This document shows, one piece after another, positions 1-10,249 of a DNA stretch of 64,000 nt. The translations under genes were made by a program, and so were the position numbers. Under the pieces are notes generated by a model. The model had not been told where the DNA came from and did not search any database. It was given only the letters and a program-made list of their open reading frames with translations. Source of the stretch: Sweltsa coloradensis (lineage: Eukaryota; Arthropoda; Insecta; Plecoptera; Chloroperlidae); NCBI GenBank assembly GCA_024449915.1, contig JAMZAV010000812.1, positions 372,001 to 436,000 of the forward strand. Direction: 5' to 3'. The first letter of the stretch is position 1; each line of letters starts with the position of its first letter.

Positions 1-246
1 TGGGCAATTCGTTACGATTTGGGCCTAAACCGCACCGGTAGCCTTACTACTTAGCCTACGATGAGTAGATAACACATCAATTGAAACAGATAGTAGGCCT
101 ACTACTATGTTACCATGCGAGCTGGGCTTGGACTCCTTAGATTGAAGTAGCCCGTACAGACTTGTTTATTAAACAGCTTTTCAGACCGCACCCAATAACT
201 CTGCAGACCGTTAGGGGCGTTGTAGCTGACTTTCTAGTAGGGAAAC
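1..246. other. non-coding flank, no gene seen
   Basis: No supported gene or RNA. AT-rich DNA with scattered TAGGCCTA-type words; it ends at the target duplication of the first hAT-like element. Confidence 0.6.
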
Positions 247-611
247 GTAACCTCTAGGGTTGTGCGAACCTGGTTTTTTATATTTTGAACTGTACTCGAA
301 CTTTCAACTAGGTAGCCTTAGATAGTTCGTTGAACTTCAATAAAAATTCTAACCTAATCTGAAACAAACTCGAAGATTCAAGGTTATATATATTTATTTA
401 TTTATTTATTTATTTGGACAACAAATAACAATACAAAGTACAGTTAAAGTTTATAACAGTTTTCACCGTGTAGTCCATTTTTGCTAAACATAGACTAGTT
501 GTTACATAAGTATTAATATAATATAATATAGGTATTAGGTATTTTACAAAATAGTATAGGCCTATAGCCTATTATATGGTACCTTCTACTAATAATAAAA
601 TATAGCAATTA

Positions 612-967
612 TTAGGTAGTTCTGTCTGTCATAAAGTCTTTTATGCTGTAGTATGCCTTTTGTATTAGGAATTTAGTTAGTTCATTTTTGAATTTGATGT
701 GTTCTGTTATGTTTTTTATTGATTGGGGGAGTTTATTGAATAGAGTTTTATTCAAATAATCAGAGTTTTTTTGACCTAGGTTTGTACGATATTGGTTAAG
801 ATGGAGGTTATTTTTGTTCCTTGTGTTGTGGGTGTGTATGCCACTGTTGACTGTGAGAGTGTGGATGTTTTTTCTTATGACTAAAATTGACTTGAGAATG
901 TAAAGGCATGTAACTGTAAGAATGTTTAGTGTAATAAAGTAGGGTTTGCAAAGCTCCGTCGGCTTAA
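612..967 (-). pseudogene. LINE A RT protein C-terminal tail
   Basis: Reading minus from 967 to the stop at 612 gives the conserved tail of jockey-type RT proteins, with CKPYFITLNILTVTC, then HNTRNKNNLHL and a LFNKLPQSIK block. These are the usual post-RT features of this class. The fragment starts inside the coding frame at the point where LINE B inserted, so it is not an independent gene. The first residues of the naive open frame here lie in LINE B sequence and are not part of this protein. Confidence 0.85.
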
Positions 968-1280
968 TTTCATTCATTTCATTTTTATTTTCGTAATGTT
1001 GACCCGTTACAACATCAGCTGGTCTGGGTATATTACATGTCATTGCCTATCCAGGCATGTCTAAAACTAAAAAAAAGAAAAATTACCTACAACCAGTTTC
1101 TGTACAACAATAATAAATACATAAAATGCAACAACACTGCAGACCCTTATGTAAAAAACAATTCAACCATGGATCACAATCATTGGTTAAAATTAGTTCA
1201 AAGTTAGGTAATTAAAATTGTAACATTTAACAAGTTGTAGCATTAAGCATTATACAAACACCACTTTTTGTTTGTTTTGG

Positions 1281-1797
1281 TCACACTGTAAAATATGCCT
1301 CTACAGAATAAAATGCATTTTTGACTAGGTACTTGTGTATTTTCTCTATCTGCTTATCCTTATTTCCTATTTCTCTAATACCCTTTGGGAGCTTATTGAA
1401 TATTGTTTGGCCTGTAATACAATAACCCTTTTGGTACCTAGTTGTTCTACTGCGTGGTATGTTAAAATCCCCCCTATGTCTTGTGTTATACTGGTGAATG
1501 TCTTTATTTAACGTTTGGTCTCTGTCTGTCTGCTGTTTAATAATTAGTTTCAACAATTCATATATATAGATACATGGTACCGTAAGAATCTCTAATTCAA
1601 TGAATGTTGCCACACAGGACTCTCTGAAGGCTAGTCCTCCTATTATCCTTATCGCTTTTTTTTTGTAGTATGAAAATGTCCCCTAGGTGAGTGGTGCTTC
1701 CCCATATTTGTATTCCATATCTGAGTAGTGACTCGAAATATGCGTGATATGCAATCTTAGCTGTTTGCTTGCCTGTGGCTGCCTTAATCACCCTCAA
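1281..1797 (-). pseudogene. LINE B RT protein C-terminal tail, frameshifted
   Basis: Two minus frames overlap at about 1597-1613. The upstream one has the thumb-like ESLLRYGIQIWGSTTHL block, and the downstream one has HQYNTRHRGDFNIPR and FNKLPKGIRE, the same order of features as in LINE A. The switch between frames marks a frameshift near 1600-1650. Confidence 0.8.
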
Positions 1798-1871
1798 TGC
1801 AAAAGATGCCGAACTTAATTTAGAACTTAGTTTGGTTATATGGCTTTCCCAGTTTAGATTTTCATCTGTGA

Positions 1872-2462
1872 TTACCCCAGGAACCCTGTATTCGTTACTC
1901 GCTCAATTTTTTTATCATTAAGTTGTAATTTTGGAAAATGTTCTAGGCCTATATGCTTCTGCCAAAAATGGAACTGAATAAAGCATGTTTTAGTCTCATT
2001 TAGTGCTAACTTGTTTGCTACCAGCCATTGGTAAATTAGTTTAATAATAATTACTGCTTCCCTCTCGAGGCTTTCCAGACATTTATTAAATAGCAGCGCT
2101 GTTATGTCGTCTGCAAAAAGAATTAACGTTATTTCTTTAATATATTTTTGTAGATCATTTATATAAACAAGGAAGAGGGTAGGACTAAGGACCGAACCTT
2201 GTGGTACTCCGGCCACCATCTCTAACCAGTTTGAAGAGAATTCTGTACAAAGCCCTCTCTTATTATATCTTATTTTTACTTTTTGTTTTCTTCCCCCAAG
2301 ATACGATTTAAACCACTTCCATGCCACCCCTCTTATACCATAGAAATCTAGCTTGCTAAGAAGTACATTATGGTCAACACAGTCGAACGCTTTGGTCAGA
2401 TCGCAAAAAATGCCCAAAGCATATTCTCCCTTATCCATTGCTTTCAGAGTAAGATTTTCCAA
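1872..2462 (-). pseudogene. LINE B reverse transcriptase, central fragment
   Basis: Minus-strand frame with the RT palm motifs in order: [17 protein letters not shown] (motif A region), GVPQGSVLSPTLFLVYINDL (motif B region) and LILFADD (catalytic FADD, motif C). This identifies a non-LTR retrotransposon RT. It joins the upstream fragment (2522-3084) only through a frameshift, and the tail (1281-1797) lies in another frame. Not functional. Confidence 0.9.
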
Positions 2463-2521
2463 TTCTGCTAGAGCCGTTATAGTCGATTTGTTTCTTTGAT
2501 AACCATGTTGTGATTTTGATA

Positions 2522-3084
2522 TTACATTAGGCTATTACTTTCCAGGAACTGGACGACTCGAAATTGTACTAATGATTCCAGTACCTTTGCAAATATTGGC
2601 AACATTGAGATTGGCCTATAGTTGTTAATATTAGCTGGGTCCTCTTTTTTATAAAGAGGAGAGACCACGGATAGCCTTAGATTATTTGGAAAGATACCGG
2701 TCTCTAGTGAGTTATTAAATATATGGGTTAATGGCCCTTTTATTAAGTGAACGCTTTTTTTTATTATTAGCGTTGAGATGTCATCCCACCCGCACGATGT
2801 TGTGTTTTTTAGTTTTAGGACAGTTTCCACCAACTCCTTTTCCGTGACCGGTGTCAAAGTCAACGAGTTCCCTAACGGTTCACTATGTTTTTTTATCATC
2901 TCCATTGGGTCTTCGTCCTCCCCGTTATTGGTTATTCTCTTGCTTTGTGGCTGGTCGTCTGGACTCACCGATTTGAAAGCATTTGCAAAAAACGTATTAA
3001 ATTCTGAGGCAACCTCTAGTGGGTTTTCAACATACCGGTCCGTTTTATTTGTTCCCCTAATATGCAGTTTAATGTTTTTCAATT
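2522..3084 (-). pseudogene. LINE B reverse transcriptase, N-terminal fragment
   Basis: The minus frame contains the fingers region ending in SPLYKKEDPANINNYRPISM, the standard RT motif 1-2 stretch of jockey-like LINEs, preceded by a LKLKNTTSCGWDDIS block. Sequence beyond 3084 belongs to LINE A. The naive open frame here runs on to 3175 and is chimeric across the LINE A/LINE B boundary. Confidence 0.85.
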
Positions 3085-3091
3085 GGCTTAA

Positions 3092-4184
3092 GGGTACATA
3101 ATGCCCTGATTGCTCGTTTTTGCGTGATGAATACCTTGTCGATATGAGTCGATATTCCCCAAAATTCGATTCCATATCTCAAGTGCGATTCAAATAGAGA
3201 AAAGTAACATATTTTAGCAGTTGATATGTTGCTTATTTGTTTGATGCTCTTAATTGCAAAACAAGCTGAGCTGAGTTTTGGTATTAGGGTGTTGATGTGG
3301 GCATGCCAGGTTAAGTTGTTATCTATTGTTATTCCCAATAATTTTGCTTGTGTAGATGATTCTACTGTGGATTTATCATGTGAATTTGTAATGCAAGGTA
3401 TTTGGTTGAGTGATTTGTTTTTTTGGAATGAATGGAATTGAATAAATTTGGTTTTTGATGAGTTTAGCAGTTGTTTGTTCACCGTAAACCATTCGGTGGA
3501 TTCGGTAATTCTTTTATCTGCCTTCTCTTGAAGTTGTATTGTCTCATTAGCGGTAATACTTGTAGTGAAGTCATCTGCAAAAAGCTCTGCATCCTCGATG
3601 TTATCAGGTAGATCATTAACAAAGATGATAAAAAATAGTGGGCCAAGGATTGATCCTTGTGGAACGCCACAAATTACTTTTTCATAGTCAGATCTAGTCT
3701 TTGTAAGTTTGTTGTCTTTTAGTTTACAGTCATTTCGACGCATTGCAGTCGGTCAGTCAGGTAAGAAGTTATAAGCTTTAGACCATTCCCACGTATGCCA
3801 TAGTACTCTAGTTTGGCTAGTAGTATTGTATGGTCAACACAATCAAACGCTTTTGTGAGGTCGCAGAATATACCCAATGTGGGTAAATTTAGGTCTACTG
3901 CTCCGACAACAGTTTTAAGAAATCTACTGATTGTGTCGCTTGTTGATTTGCCTTGTCTAAATCCATTTTGCCTCTCTGTTATGGTATTAAACTTGTCAAA
4001 AAATGAGACCATTTGTGTGTATATTATGGTTTCTAATATTTTTGAAGCTGCTGGAAGAATGGATATTGGTCTGTAGTTACTGGTTATATGTTTATTTTCT
4101 TTTTTGAATATAGGGACTATTTTTGATATTTTCAATGCTTGGGGAAAGACACCGTCCTCCAGGCAAGTATTGAAAATATCAGAT
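3092..4184 (-). pseudogene. LINE A reverse transcriptase, frameshifted
   Basis: Two overlapping minus frames together cover the RT: 3719-4135 with [16 protein letters not shown] and [19 protein letters not shown], then 3092-3743 with CGVPQGSILGPLFFIIFVND and the catalytic ELFADD. A frameshift lies between about 3719 and 3743. The protein continues into RAIRALCTLKP at 3092, where LINE B interrupts it; the remainder resumes at 967. The 5' end is missing. Confidence 0.9.
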
Positions 4185-4219
4185 AATGGTTATATATATA
4201 TATATAGATAACCTAGGCT

Positions 4220-5220
4220 TAGGGTGTCCAGATTTTCAAACCAAAAAAGCGGGACAAACTTCCGGTGGCTGTAGCTGGGGTCTGGGGCGAAGCCCCAGCC
4301 GCCGGAGGCCATTTCGCCGAAGGCGAAAAAAATTTTCACCATACTACAATTATTTTGTCATGTTTTAACTGAAAAATGGCAACTCGGGGGATTACCTTAA
4401 TGGATAATTACTATAGAAAATGTTGCTTTGCAGATCGTACAAAACACTTTGTCATTATCAGTCTCGTGTTTATAACAAGATAAGGAAAGTCCTTCTTAAC
4501 ATCGTCATTGAAAACACGTTTAGGCGGCGGCATTTTACACACTCACGCGTACGAGACGAAAAAACTATCTCGTAAAAGTGAGGTTATGAAGTAAAAATAT
4601 GTTTTCTAATCAAAATTAGCTTCCCTACCATTTAATTGCTGCTAATAATAATTAAATATCGAATTGCGAACTATATATTCTATCTGTTTGAATACAATCA
4701 GTTCTACAAATAAGCAGGCGAAGTAGGCTTGCAAGCACTCTAAATTTGTTTTGATATTTTTTTCTCACGGCAGCATTTACAACAATCTGAGCAAGCAAGG
4801 ACCCAAGGAAGGTTTGTTTAGGGTGAATTATCAAATTATAATATAAATATTAATGTATTTATTTATTGTGATACTCACAGGACAGTTATGTTTTATCATG
4901 TTGCTCGGCTGCAAAACGACAGCAACTTCGTTGGGGCTCGGGACAATTCGTGTAACTGATGCCGTCAACCAACCCCACCCCCTCTACACTCCGCCTGCTG
5001 ATGACGCATTCATTCGTGCAAAGTCAAGGCCAGCAGAAAAGTGTATACAGAATACGCGTAGTCCGTAAATTTACAGCAGACGAGCCACGAGCTACACGTG
5101 AAATCGGTATATTTACAAAAACGGGACAAAACAGCGTCCCGAGAACAGTTGTCGGGACACCGGGACAGGTCCCTAAAAAACGGGACTGTCCCGTTTTTAA
5201 CGGGACGAATGGACACCCTA
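4220..5220. mobile_element. hAT-like non-autonomous element, TAGGGTGTCC ends
   Basis: Perfect 8-bp target duplication CCTAGGCT at 4212-4219 and 5221-5228. Ends are TAGGGTGTCCA and TGGACACCCTA. The interior near each end is rich in CGGGAC / GTCCCG words (4250, 5120-5205), and a GC-rich hairpin sits at about 4275-4330. Size 1,001 bp; no transposase seen. Confidence 0.9.
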
Positions 5221-6120
5221 CCTAGGCTAGGGTCCCAGGCTTATACCTAGCCTATCTTGACCAATAATAATGTTACAAGAATCAAATAGGCCTTCAGTGC
5301 ATTCTTGTCCTAAACTGTCCAGGGATTCTTCTGATAGGCCTATATTTTTAAAAACATTTTAGGCTTAGGGGTAGCCTAGGCAGGCCAACAACAATCAACA
5401 TCACCTTCTGATGAAAAATCATAACAAGCTGATTGATCAAGTAAAGCAGCAATGGCACTTTCATAGCCAAACCTGTAGACAATACATCAAAACCAACATT
5501 ATTATGGGTTTCTTGAGATCTCGAACTGCTAAAAAAAAATACGCGTCGTAGTTAGGTTGCCCTAGGATTACAGGATTCATTTGGACCGTCAATAACACCA
5601 TCACTTTCCGATGAAAACTCGATTAGTAGATCGATAAAATTGCGTGTCATTTTAATCTGTTTTTACCGGTCAAAGAAAAAACAACAGCATCAACAATAAA
5701 TAACTATTTCTTGCTACCCTATCTCAAGTGTCCAGAAAATACGCGTCGAGAAAAGTCCTTTTTAAGATTTTGCTAGTTCTGTGGAAAGTCGATTTATTGA
5801 CAATATATCGCTTGCCAGAGCCACCAAACGGAAGAAAATCGATAGGAAGAAGAATGTAAACAAATTGAATGGATAGGTGGAAGACAGTTGGCTGCACTGC
5901 ACTTCTACTCGAACGATATGTTGTCACTGCCGCAGCCACGCCCACATTGGAGCGGCGAATCGTGACATTTCCATTTCGAGCGGGAAGTTCGAATTTTAAA
6001 CACACTAACTTTGATATTTACAAACTTCGAACCTAGGCTATTTTTCGAAATTGAACCCGAACCGAACTGTTCCAAAGTTCGAGTTCGAAATTAGTAAGTT
6101 TGCACAACCCTAGTGACCTC

Positions 6121-8725
6121 ACATTTGTAACGTCAAAACACGTGCTGGGTTAGTTAGGTAGCCTAACTTTCTAACCAGGCCTAGGAGGGAGTCCCTGCTT
6201 ATGCCAAGGCCATCTATATAAAGTCTGTATTCCTGGGACTTGGTCCGGTTTTCTGGTAGGTAGGCCTACCCAATGTCTAATTAAAATAAGCTTGTACCAA
6301 CAGAGTTGAAAGCAAATAGGCCGATCTCAGCTCGCCTGAGTTCATAGGTACCGGTAGTGATACCTAGCCTACTTGGCAATACACCAATTTGGGAATCAAA
6401 TGGGCAATGGGTAGACACTGCTCTTTGGATATTTCTAGAAGTTCAAAAGTACGAATTGTTTTGAAATAAGTTGTAGGTACCGTATTTTAAATTAAACCAA
6501 ATAATTAAACCAATCTGTAGGGCCTAGTTGGAATCCGAATTAATCATCCAATTAATGTTGGCCTATTATTAAATGTTTAAATAGGGCTAGGCGCACGCCT
6601 CGCTTGTTATAGGCCTAGGCCTTCTAAACAACCTGTCACAAAAACAAATTATGTAGTATTTACACTTTAACCTTTTCTAGAGTACGGCCGTAATATTACG
6701 TCTGCGCACTTTGCTAACAATTTTTTTTTTAATTAAAAAAATTTGAATTTTCCCCAAAAAAAATTTCCCATTTTTTTTTTATTTATTTTTTTACTTGAGT
6801 ATCGAACTCTCCATCAATGAAGTCATCTTCAGAACTGAAATGTACATTCCTAGTTTTATAGGCCAAGTAAAATAATCTGCAAAAAAATCTTTTAAAAAAA
6901 ACCACTCCTGAAAAGGTTAAATGTTAAGTAGGTAGGCACAGTCAGTCCAGTCCGCCACAATCCCAAGCATATATGACATTTAGTACCGGTATGTAATTTC
7001 CCTTCTCTCATAATGCTTTGCGCGAGCGATGTAGGTCTAGAGGGCCAGGTGTGATTTTGAAAATCGTCTATTACCGCCACCGCCGGTCAGTCTTTCACTC
7101 GTCAGCGCTCACTGCCGTGCAGCGGCGGCAGTAAGTGATTCGTCAGTAATTAGCGCTTGAATTTCGTCTGTGTCGAGCTCGAGTGTGTGACGTCACCAAC
7201 ACTGACGGAGCCAAACATTACTAGAGTACCCTGATGAACCAGCGCTGCGCGCGCATCACTATATTTTACTGTAATCATGCATTCCGGCAATATCTGTTCG
7301 TTTCAAACAGCTGGACATATAATTTCTAAGAAACGCGCATCTCTGGCGCCCGAGATCGGCGACATGTTCACGTTCATGAGAACGTGTGTGTTGAAAAGTG
7401 ACGACTTGTCAAAATAAAGTATTAACATCTAAAAATTAGTCTCTACAAAAACTTTTTTTCACTTTCTTCGCCTAAGGCTAGAAAATTTCAACCGTAAAAT
7501 TGAAGGGTACCTCCCAACCGTAAAATCGAAGGGTACCTGGGGAGGTATTTTTACTAATTTGCACAGCCCTACCCATTAGCAGTGGCAGGTATTAGGGGTG
7601 AAAATAAAAGTCAATTTTTTTTGCAATTTGTAGGCCTACACGAGAAATTGTGCCGACGCTCGGGTACCAAAATTAACCAAAAACAAATTATTGTCTTTTG
7701 TTTCTGTTTTAGGTTCAAGAAAAACTCATTTTTTCAAGTGAAACTGGTTCGATGTCCTAATTGTATGATGATTGCAAGATAGGTTTACTACTTGTCAGAA
7801 TACCCAATACATTTTCTAGGCCTATCTCGATTTGGTTATTCGGGAAACACTGCCGTAGGTGGAATTGTTAGGCTAATATTTGGGGTTGGATTTTTTTTTC
7901 TGAATTGTAGGCCCTACTAAAATATAATTTAAACATTTTACAGTTGTGTCGTGTGTAGCCTACATGGGTCACTACTTAACAACTTGGTTTGTGTTTTTAT
8001 ATTTTATTAAAATAATTGAGCTGTAATTTTTTATTTTATTTAAAGCTGGGCTATTATGGTATTACCCTACAAGAAATGATTTTTTTCCACATAATCTATA
8101 CTTAGCTCATAATACTAAACTAAAATGACCGTTTAAAAAATATCTTGTAGGGCCTAACTGTGATTTACACAAATTTTTCATTTTTTTTTTATCCAGAAAT
8201 TTACTAAAATTGGTGTTTTGTGAAATTTCTTAAAACGTCTTTAACCTGTTTATTTTTTGTTCTACATCTACATAGCCCTACTAGAGCTTTGTACCAATCT
8301 AAAATTGCCCTTTATAACATTGTGTCTTGAAACTGGGCACAATTATACTCAAATTCACAAAAATATGCATTCCAAAAACCCCCCCCCCCCCCTTCTTTGT
8401 AACTAACATTTTTTGACTGAACCACTTGCCCAAATTACAAAACAAAATAGAGGATTTAGGCCTACAGAAAAGGCTGTTGAGTAGAGCCTACATCAATGAT
8501 GGCCAATATTTTTTTGATCAAAATCCTCCAAGGTCACGGGGCATAATGGTCGTCCCCATGTTATTTATTATGGGAGATTTTTGCCTATGGGATGGGGCCT
8601 AGCCTGAAAAATAACAAGTTTGACATTTTTTGGAGGGGGCGTGGTGCACCCAATAATGTTTCTGTTAATTTCTAAATTCATAACTAGCCTAGTTAGGCTG
8701 AATGAATATATATTTTTTTAGTTTA
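6121..8725. other. AT-rich non-coding interval
   Basis: No supportable gene. It holds AGGCCTA words, homopolymer tracts (around 6720-6790 and a C-run at 8381), and a segment near 7840-7870 (GGGAAACACTGCCGTAGGTG) that recurs in variant form near 56950, marking a dispersed repeat relic. Short open frames here have no recognisable protein content. Confidence 0.55.
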
Positions 8726-8730
8726 GCGTG

Positions 8731-9162
8731 TGGCTCGTTGGTCTTGTTGTGTGGCTCGTTGGTCTTGTTGTTAGCCTATCTGCTTCAAATGCAGAAGGTC
8801 CAAGGTTCGATTCCCGCCAAAGCCAGAAGTTTTTAACTTCTGATTTGGACTTAAGTCTATCAGTTCTTGTCTTAGGAGTTTGTAAACGGTGATTTAGAGC
8901 GTCCTAGCAACGAGGCACATAATAAATTCAAGGTTGTTCTGAATCGGCCTTGTTGATTTTGGCGTTATCCGCGGGTGTTCGCACTGTCCATACCACTGAT
9001 TGCTATATTTCCTATTAAAAAATATCGATCTTTGGTTGGTTATCGTTCACTCGTCGATTGCGTCGGGGCCTACAGGGTTGGCTTGGTCGCTTTGATTTAC
9101 TGTCCCCCACTGAAAATCAGTTATATAACTGAGTGGGTAGACTCTAAATACAATTTAATACC
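8731..9162 (+). mobile_element. tRNA-derived SINE, copy 1
   Basis: tRNA-like head (TGGCTCGTTGGTCTTG; box-B-like GGTTCGATTCCCGCC), a central body shared with the copies at 28424 and 57987, and a conserved 3' hairpin module around CCCACTGAAAATCAG / ACTGAGTGGG. The 3' tail is TAAATACAATTTAAT. A 21-bp piece of the head is tandemly duplicated at the 5' end (8727-8770). The anticodon position reads CAA here. Confidence 0.85.
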
Positions 9163-9169
9163 CCTTTAA

Positions 9170-10249
9170 GAGTTTCTTTCAAGCATAGCACTACATGGAT
9201 TTGGTTAAATCTGGTTAAATATTGCATCAAATGCTTAATGCCCTTTGAATACTGCTGCTCTGCTCCTCCCATCTGGGCAACACGATAGGTACTTAGCAAT
9301 GACCACTATTTCCAAATTCCAACCTTCCATACTACCACGGATTGCCAGTCTAGTTCTATTTGATTAAATATCTTTGTTCAGTTTTTTTGCTGTGATACAA
9401 ATTTTTTCTATAAATTTATTGTTGTCTAAATTTTGTTCCTTATTATGACGTGGGGACCACCTTGATGGCAACCCTGTATTATCATGAATTGAGTTGCTGA
9501 GAAGTGGCAACCATGGTATTGAGAATTACATAGACCTTAATAAAGATTACCCCCAATTGTGCTGTCTCATACCCTTCTTTGTGTTCTTTTCCTTTGTGAT
9601 CTAGTTCTGTATTTCGTATTCACCCTGTTGTTCTGACCTAGAACCTAACGCCACACTGTTTCGGTAATTTATTTCTTCATGGTTTTTATGTCGTCTCCGA
9701 ACCACCCCTGCGAGGATGGACATGTGTGGACCTTCCCTTCTTCCCGCCAGCACTCTGGGCTGGGTAATACCAACTTAATTCTGTTTATTGTTTTGGTCAC
9801 TATTGTGTGGTAACGCTATGATTCACATTGTTTTATAATTAATAGTAGTAATGTTGAATTTAAGTTGTCTTTATTGATATGTGTTCTTTAAGTCAGTGAA
9901 GTGTGTGAATCGACATGTCTAATTAGTATTTAAGTTTATTTTGTCATAATTATATTCTTAGGTTGGTGACCATGTGAGAGGGGGAGGCGGTCAAAATTTG
10001 GCTTGGCTTCGAGGGTGTTAAAAAGTAAGTTGGCCTACGGATCCCAGAGAGTACGACCTACGGTTCTGTGCTTCTCATAATTGTGGAATTTTACATTAAA
10101 TAAACAGTATCTTAAATTAACTTTACATACGTGTATTCATTGAGCACCTCTTCCTTAATTAGCCGGGTGGAGAGTGTAGCACCATTAAAAAACATTTAAC
10201 ATATAGGTTTCAGCCTTGCCTTGTATTAAAACCAGACTATCTATTTCAG
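9170..10249. other. interval upstream of the RCC1-RING-Sina gene
   Basis: No coding region recognised. It should contain the promoter and at least one non-coding 5' exon, because a splice acceptor lies at 10249. Possible donors cannot be chosen by eye. AATAAA-like words occur near 9539 and 10099 but no transcript end can be assigned. Confidence 0.4.
10238..10249 (+). promoter_or_regulatory. splice acceptor immediately before the start codon
   Basis: The string TCTATTTCAG ends exactly at 10249, and the ATG begins at 10250. A pyrimidine-rich acceptor abutting the start codon implies that a 5' UTR exon is joined here, so the -3 Kozak position would come from that exon. Confidence 0.6.

Larger units (their letters stand above)
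968..3084 (-). mobile_element. LINE B, non-LTR retrotransposon nested in LINE A
   Basis: Bounded by the direct repeat GGCTTAA at 961-967 and 3085-3091, a 7-bp target duplication. On the minus strand it carries RT fragments (2522-3084, 1872-2462) and a tail (1281-1797), and ends in an AAAATGAAATGAATGAAA-type tail at 968. It is 5'-truncated and disabled by frameshifts and stops. It belongs to the same broad clade as LINE A but differs in sequence throughout. Confidence 0.85.
394..4187 (-). mobile_element. LINE A, 5'-truncated non-LTR retrotransposon, split by LINE B
   Basis: On the minus strand this is the back half of a jockey/CR1-like LINE. An RT fragment lies at about 3092-4184 and the protein tail at 612-967, followed by a non-coding 3' end and a TTTATTTATT simple tail (minus: AAATAAATA) at about 394-413. 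The repeat GGTTATATATA at 382-392 recurs at 4188-4198, consistent with a target duplication. The two protein halves are contiguous except for the 2.1 kb LINE B. A second copy of the 3' end lies at 45800-46386 and reads straight through the interruption point, which confirms the split. Confidence 0.85.
255..6112. mobile_element. hAT-like non-autonomous element, host of nested insertions
   Basis: The left end reads TAGGGTTGTGCGAAC and the right end is its inverse (GCACAACCCTA), with a target duplication GTAACCTC at 247-254 against GTGACCTC at 6113-6120 (7 of 8 match). Interior ends are rich in the words TTCGAAC and GTTCGAG in both orientations. No transposase is visible. The 5.9 kb span is inflated by at least three later insertions (394-4187, 968-3084, 4220-5220). 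An 8-bp duplication with TAGGG ends is typical of hAT; the superfamily is inferred from the ends only. Confidence 0.75.
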
